Shown: one piece after another, positions 62,272-64,000 of the stretch
Layout of the letters: every line of letters starts with the position of its first letter
Numbering within the stretch: the stretch's first letter is position 1
NCBI GenBank assembly: GCA_045612105.1
Contig: JAZKYL010000113.1
Span: 124,001 to 188,000, forward strand
DNA from: SVTX01 sp045612105
Lineage (GTDB): Bacteria; Bacillota; Clostridia; Oscillospirales; CAG-272
Reading direction: 5' to 3'
DNA: 64,000 nt
The notes under the pieces: generated by a model
The model's input: only the letters and a program-made list of their open reading frames with translations
What the model was told of the DNA's origin: nothing
Database searches by the model: none
Translations under genes and position numbers: made by a program

Positions 62272-63642
62272 TTAAGCCATATTGAAGGCAAGGAACGCCT
62301 TGTGAGCAGAATAAACGTCTGCCTTGGAAACTACCTCGTAGGGAGCGTGCATCGAGATAACCGGTACACCCAGGTCAACGGTCTCAATGTTGTGCTTTGC
62401 GATGAACTTTGCAACTGTTCCGCCGCCGCCCTGATCGGTCTTACCGAGCTCAGCGGTCTGCCAGAGAACACCGTTTTCTTCATAGATCTTTCTGATCCAC
62501 GCTACGTACTCAGCGGGCGCGTCGTTGGTGCCGCCCTTTCCGCCGCTACCGGTGTACTTGGACATAGTGATACCGCAGTTGATGTTAGCCGCGTTCTTGG
62601 ACTCGTAGACCTCTGCGAAGTTGGGGTCGAAGCAAGCGTTTACGTCGGCGGAGAGGCACTTGGAGTTAGCCTTGACAGCGTAGATATTGCCGCCGAGAGC
62701 CTGAGTAATAGCACCCATAAGATCGGTAAAGATACCGCACTGCATACCGGTGTTGCCCTCGCTTCCGATCTCCTCCTTGTCGGCGAGAACTACCATAAGA
62801 GTATGCTCGCTCTTGTCGGACTCAAAGAGAGCGGTAAGGGAGGGATATGCGCAGACCTTGTCGTCGTGACCGTAAGCGGAGATCAGCGAGCGGTCGAAGC
62901 CAACGTCACGAGCCTTGCCTGCGGGTACTACGAAAATGTCGGCAGAGAGGAAATCCTCTTCATTGATGCCGTACTTTTCGTTGAGTATGGTAAGAACATT
63001 CATCTTGATCTTGTTGCTGTCCTCGGTATCGTTAAGGGGTCTGGAGCCGAGAAGGATGTTGAGACTCTCTGCAGGGATCGCCTGACCGAGGGGCTTGGAA
63101 TTCTGATCCTTTGCGAGGTGGGGAAGAAGATCGTTAATATAGAATACGGGATCGCCGTCCTCGTCGCCGATACAGACGTCAACACTTGTTCCGTCCTTCT
63201 TAACGATGGTTCCGTGAAGTGCCAAGGGCATAGCAACCCACTGATACTTGCGGACACCGCCGTAGTAGTGAGTCTTTGCGAAGCAGAAGCCACCCGCTTC
63301 ATATACGGGAACCTGCTTGAAGTCAAGTCTGGGGCTATCGATGTGAGAAGCTACTATTCTCATACCGTTGTTAATATCCTCGCTACCGATTCTGAAAAGA
63401 TAGAGATTTCTGCCGCGGTTGTTGTAATAATACTTGTCGCCTGCCTTGATCTCCATGCCGAAGGAATAGGGCTTGTATCCCTGTGCCTCAGCCATCTCGA
63501 TCGAGACCTTAACAGCCTCTCTCTCTGTTTTGGAGGCATCCATATAGGTCATGTAGCCGTCGCAGTAGTCGTATGCCGCCTTGATCTCTTCTTCGGTGGC
63601 ATTGTCGTAGAAGCTTGCCTTTTTGTAGATAAGTTCACTCAT
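62272..63642 (-). CDS. M18 family aminopeptidase
   Basis: A 456-residue zinc aminopeptidase. Seen: IVASHIDSPRLD and AYGHDDKVCAYPSL (metal ligands), VLADKEEIGSEGNTGMQ with the catalytic Glu, and ISMHAPYEVVSK. Length and motifs fit the M18 (aspartyl aminopeptidase/ApeA-type) family, which trims N-terminal residues from peptides. Start chosen at 63642 because GGAGAAAGG precedes it; ATG 63663 lies inside that signal. Codons are strongly biased. Confidence 0.93.
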   Translation of the reverse strand: MSELIYKKASFYDNATEEEIKAAYDYCDGYMTYMDASKTEREAVKVSIEMAEAQGYKPYSFGMEIKAGDKYYYNNRGRNLYLFRIGSEDINNGMRIVASHIDSPRLDFKQVPVYEAGGFCFAKTHYYGGVRKYQWVAMPLALHGTIVKKDGTSVDVCIGDEDGDPVFYINDLLPHLAKDQNSKPLGQAIPAESLNILLGSRPLNDTEDSNKIKMNVLTILNEKYGINEEDFLSADIFVVPAGKARDVGFDRSLISAYGHDDKVCAYPSLTALFESDKSEHTLMVVLADKEEIGSEGNTGMQCGIFTDLMGAITQALGGNIYAVKANSKCLSADVNACFDPNFAEVYESKNAANINCGITMSKYTGSGGKGGTNDAPAEYVAWIRKIYEENGVLWQTAELGKTDQGGGGTVAKFIAKHNIETVDLGVPVISMHAPYEVVSKADVYSAHKAFLAFNMA

Positions 63643-63684
63643 TTTGATATTTCCTTTCTCCATAGCGTGCTATGTAATTAGTTT

Positions 63685-63999
63685 TTATTTTTGTGACGAG
63701 TAAAGCTCTTTATACTTTTCCTGCGCCTTATTTACTTTTTTTACGTAGTCCCTGGTTTCCTTGAAGGGAATATCCTTAAAGGATATCTTTTTAGAATCTC
63801 CAAGCCAATCATCAACGTTTCCAAGCCCTGCGTTATATGCCGCGAGGGTTGTATTCCAATCTCCGTATCTTGTGTGAAGATATGAAAGGTAATATGTTCC
63901 GTATCGAATATTGGTAGCAGGGTCGTATCGCATACCCGCGTCAAATCCGTCCTTGAGCCGCTGATTGCTTATCTCATTGAAGGTCGATTCGGTAAGCTG
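63685..63999 (-). CDS. Lytic transglycosylase, C-terminal part
   Basis: The gene runs off the right edge; 104 residues are visible. Seen: ATNIRYGTYYLSYLHTRYGDW and AYNAGLGNVDDWLG, which are the Gly/Tyr-Tyr and AYNAG motifs of family 1 (Slt-type) lytic transglycosylases. The catalytic Glu would lie upstream, beyond the window. The enzyme cleaves peptidoglycan glycan strands at the envelope. It precedes the M18-prfA unit on the same strand by 42 bp. Confidence 0.9.
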   Translation of the reverse strand, partial: QLTESTFNEISNQRLKDGFDAGMRYDPATNIRYGTYYLSYLHTRYGDWNTTLAAYNAGLGNVDDWLGDSKKISFKDIPFKETRDYVKKVNKAQEKYKELYSSQK

Positions 64000-64000
64000 C

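Noticed and set aside
62239..63681. 480-codon plus-strand open frame over the M18 gene
   Set aside because: Shadow; the minus-strand reading has metal-site motifs and a Shine-Dalgarno sequence.

Overview
The window looks like a chromosomal segment of an uncultured, spore-forming Clostridia-type Firmicute, most likely from an animal gut. Evidence: both dipicolinate synthase subunits, YerC/TrpR, YqhQ (DUF1385), DUF4044, DUF436, RqcH and type II pantothenate kinase families, a DUF4430 lipoprotein, and many TTGACA-17-TATAAT promoters with GGAGG ribosome binding sites. Base composition is moderate, coding is dense, and no phage, IS element, CRISPR array, rRNA or tRNA was seen. This placement comes from gene content only.

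Layout. 1-12,000 is carbohydrate-centred: a transporter-like C-terminus, then a leftward four-gene operon (HpcH/HpaI aldolase, amidohydrolase, D-2-hydroxyacid dehydrogenase, 1065-residue unclassified protein) diverging from an AraC regulator. A DegT aminotransferase/Gfo-Idh-MocA pair, a decayed STAS-like fragment behind a consensus promoter, and a GH36-like enzyme follow. 12,000-24,200 holds a eukaryote-type glycogen branching enzyme, a HAD phosphatase, NAD synthetase, a MarR/acyl-CoA ligase operon, a GH109-like oxidoreductase-fold enzyme with a NagD-type phosphatase, and rqcH and coaW firing from overlapping divergent promoters. 24,187-29,178 is one giant lipoprotein with BspA leucine-rich repeats flanking eight 68-residue Cys/His-rich repeats.

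29,400-42,150 is largely housekeeping: alaS, a TIGR02206-like membrane protein, a leftward cluster (XRE regulator, tsaE, tsaB, rpiB, ispD, ispF, rpe) and a rightward cluster (yerC, methyltransferase, hslO, SDR, sugar epimerase-like protein). 42,200-43,540 is a cobalamin-riboswitch-controlled lipoprotein/ECF S-component pair, probably for B12 uptake. 43,600-46,900 has an SGNH-hydrolase remnant and a 944-residue GH-like protein behind a long structured leader. 47,000-64,000 carries dpaAB, rhaB, a long PRPP synthetase, a sigma/anti-sigma-like pair, yqhQ, nagB, DUF436, ldh, two very small membrane proteins, and a leftward run of lytic transglycosylase, M18 aminopeptidase, prfA, tsaC/sua5, a type IIA topoisomerase A subunit and a DUF4044 protein.

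The most notable unexplained signal is a hairpin-rich leader of about 115 nt, present in two near-identical copies (upstream of ispD and of the DUF436 gene) and one diverged copy (upstream of the 944-residue protein), each ending at the Shine-Dalgarno sequence. Other leads are the deoxysugar-acid operon, the Cys/His repeat lipoprotein and the promoter-proximal gene remnants.
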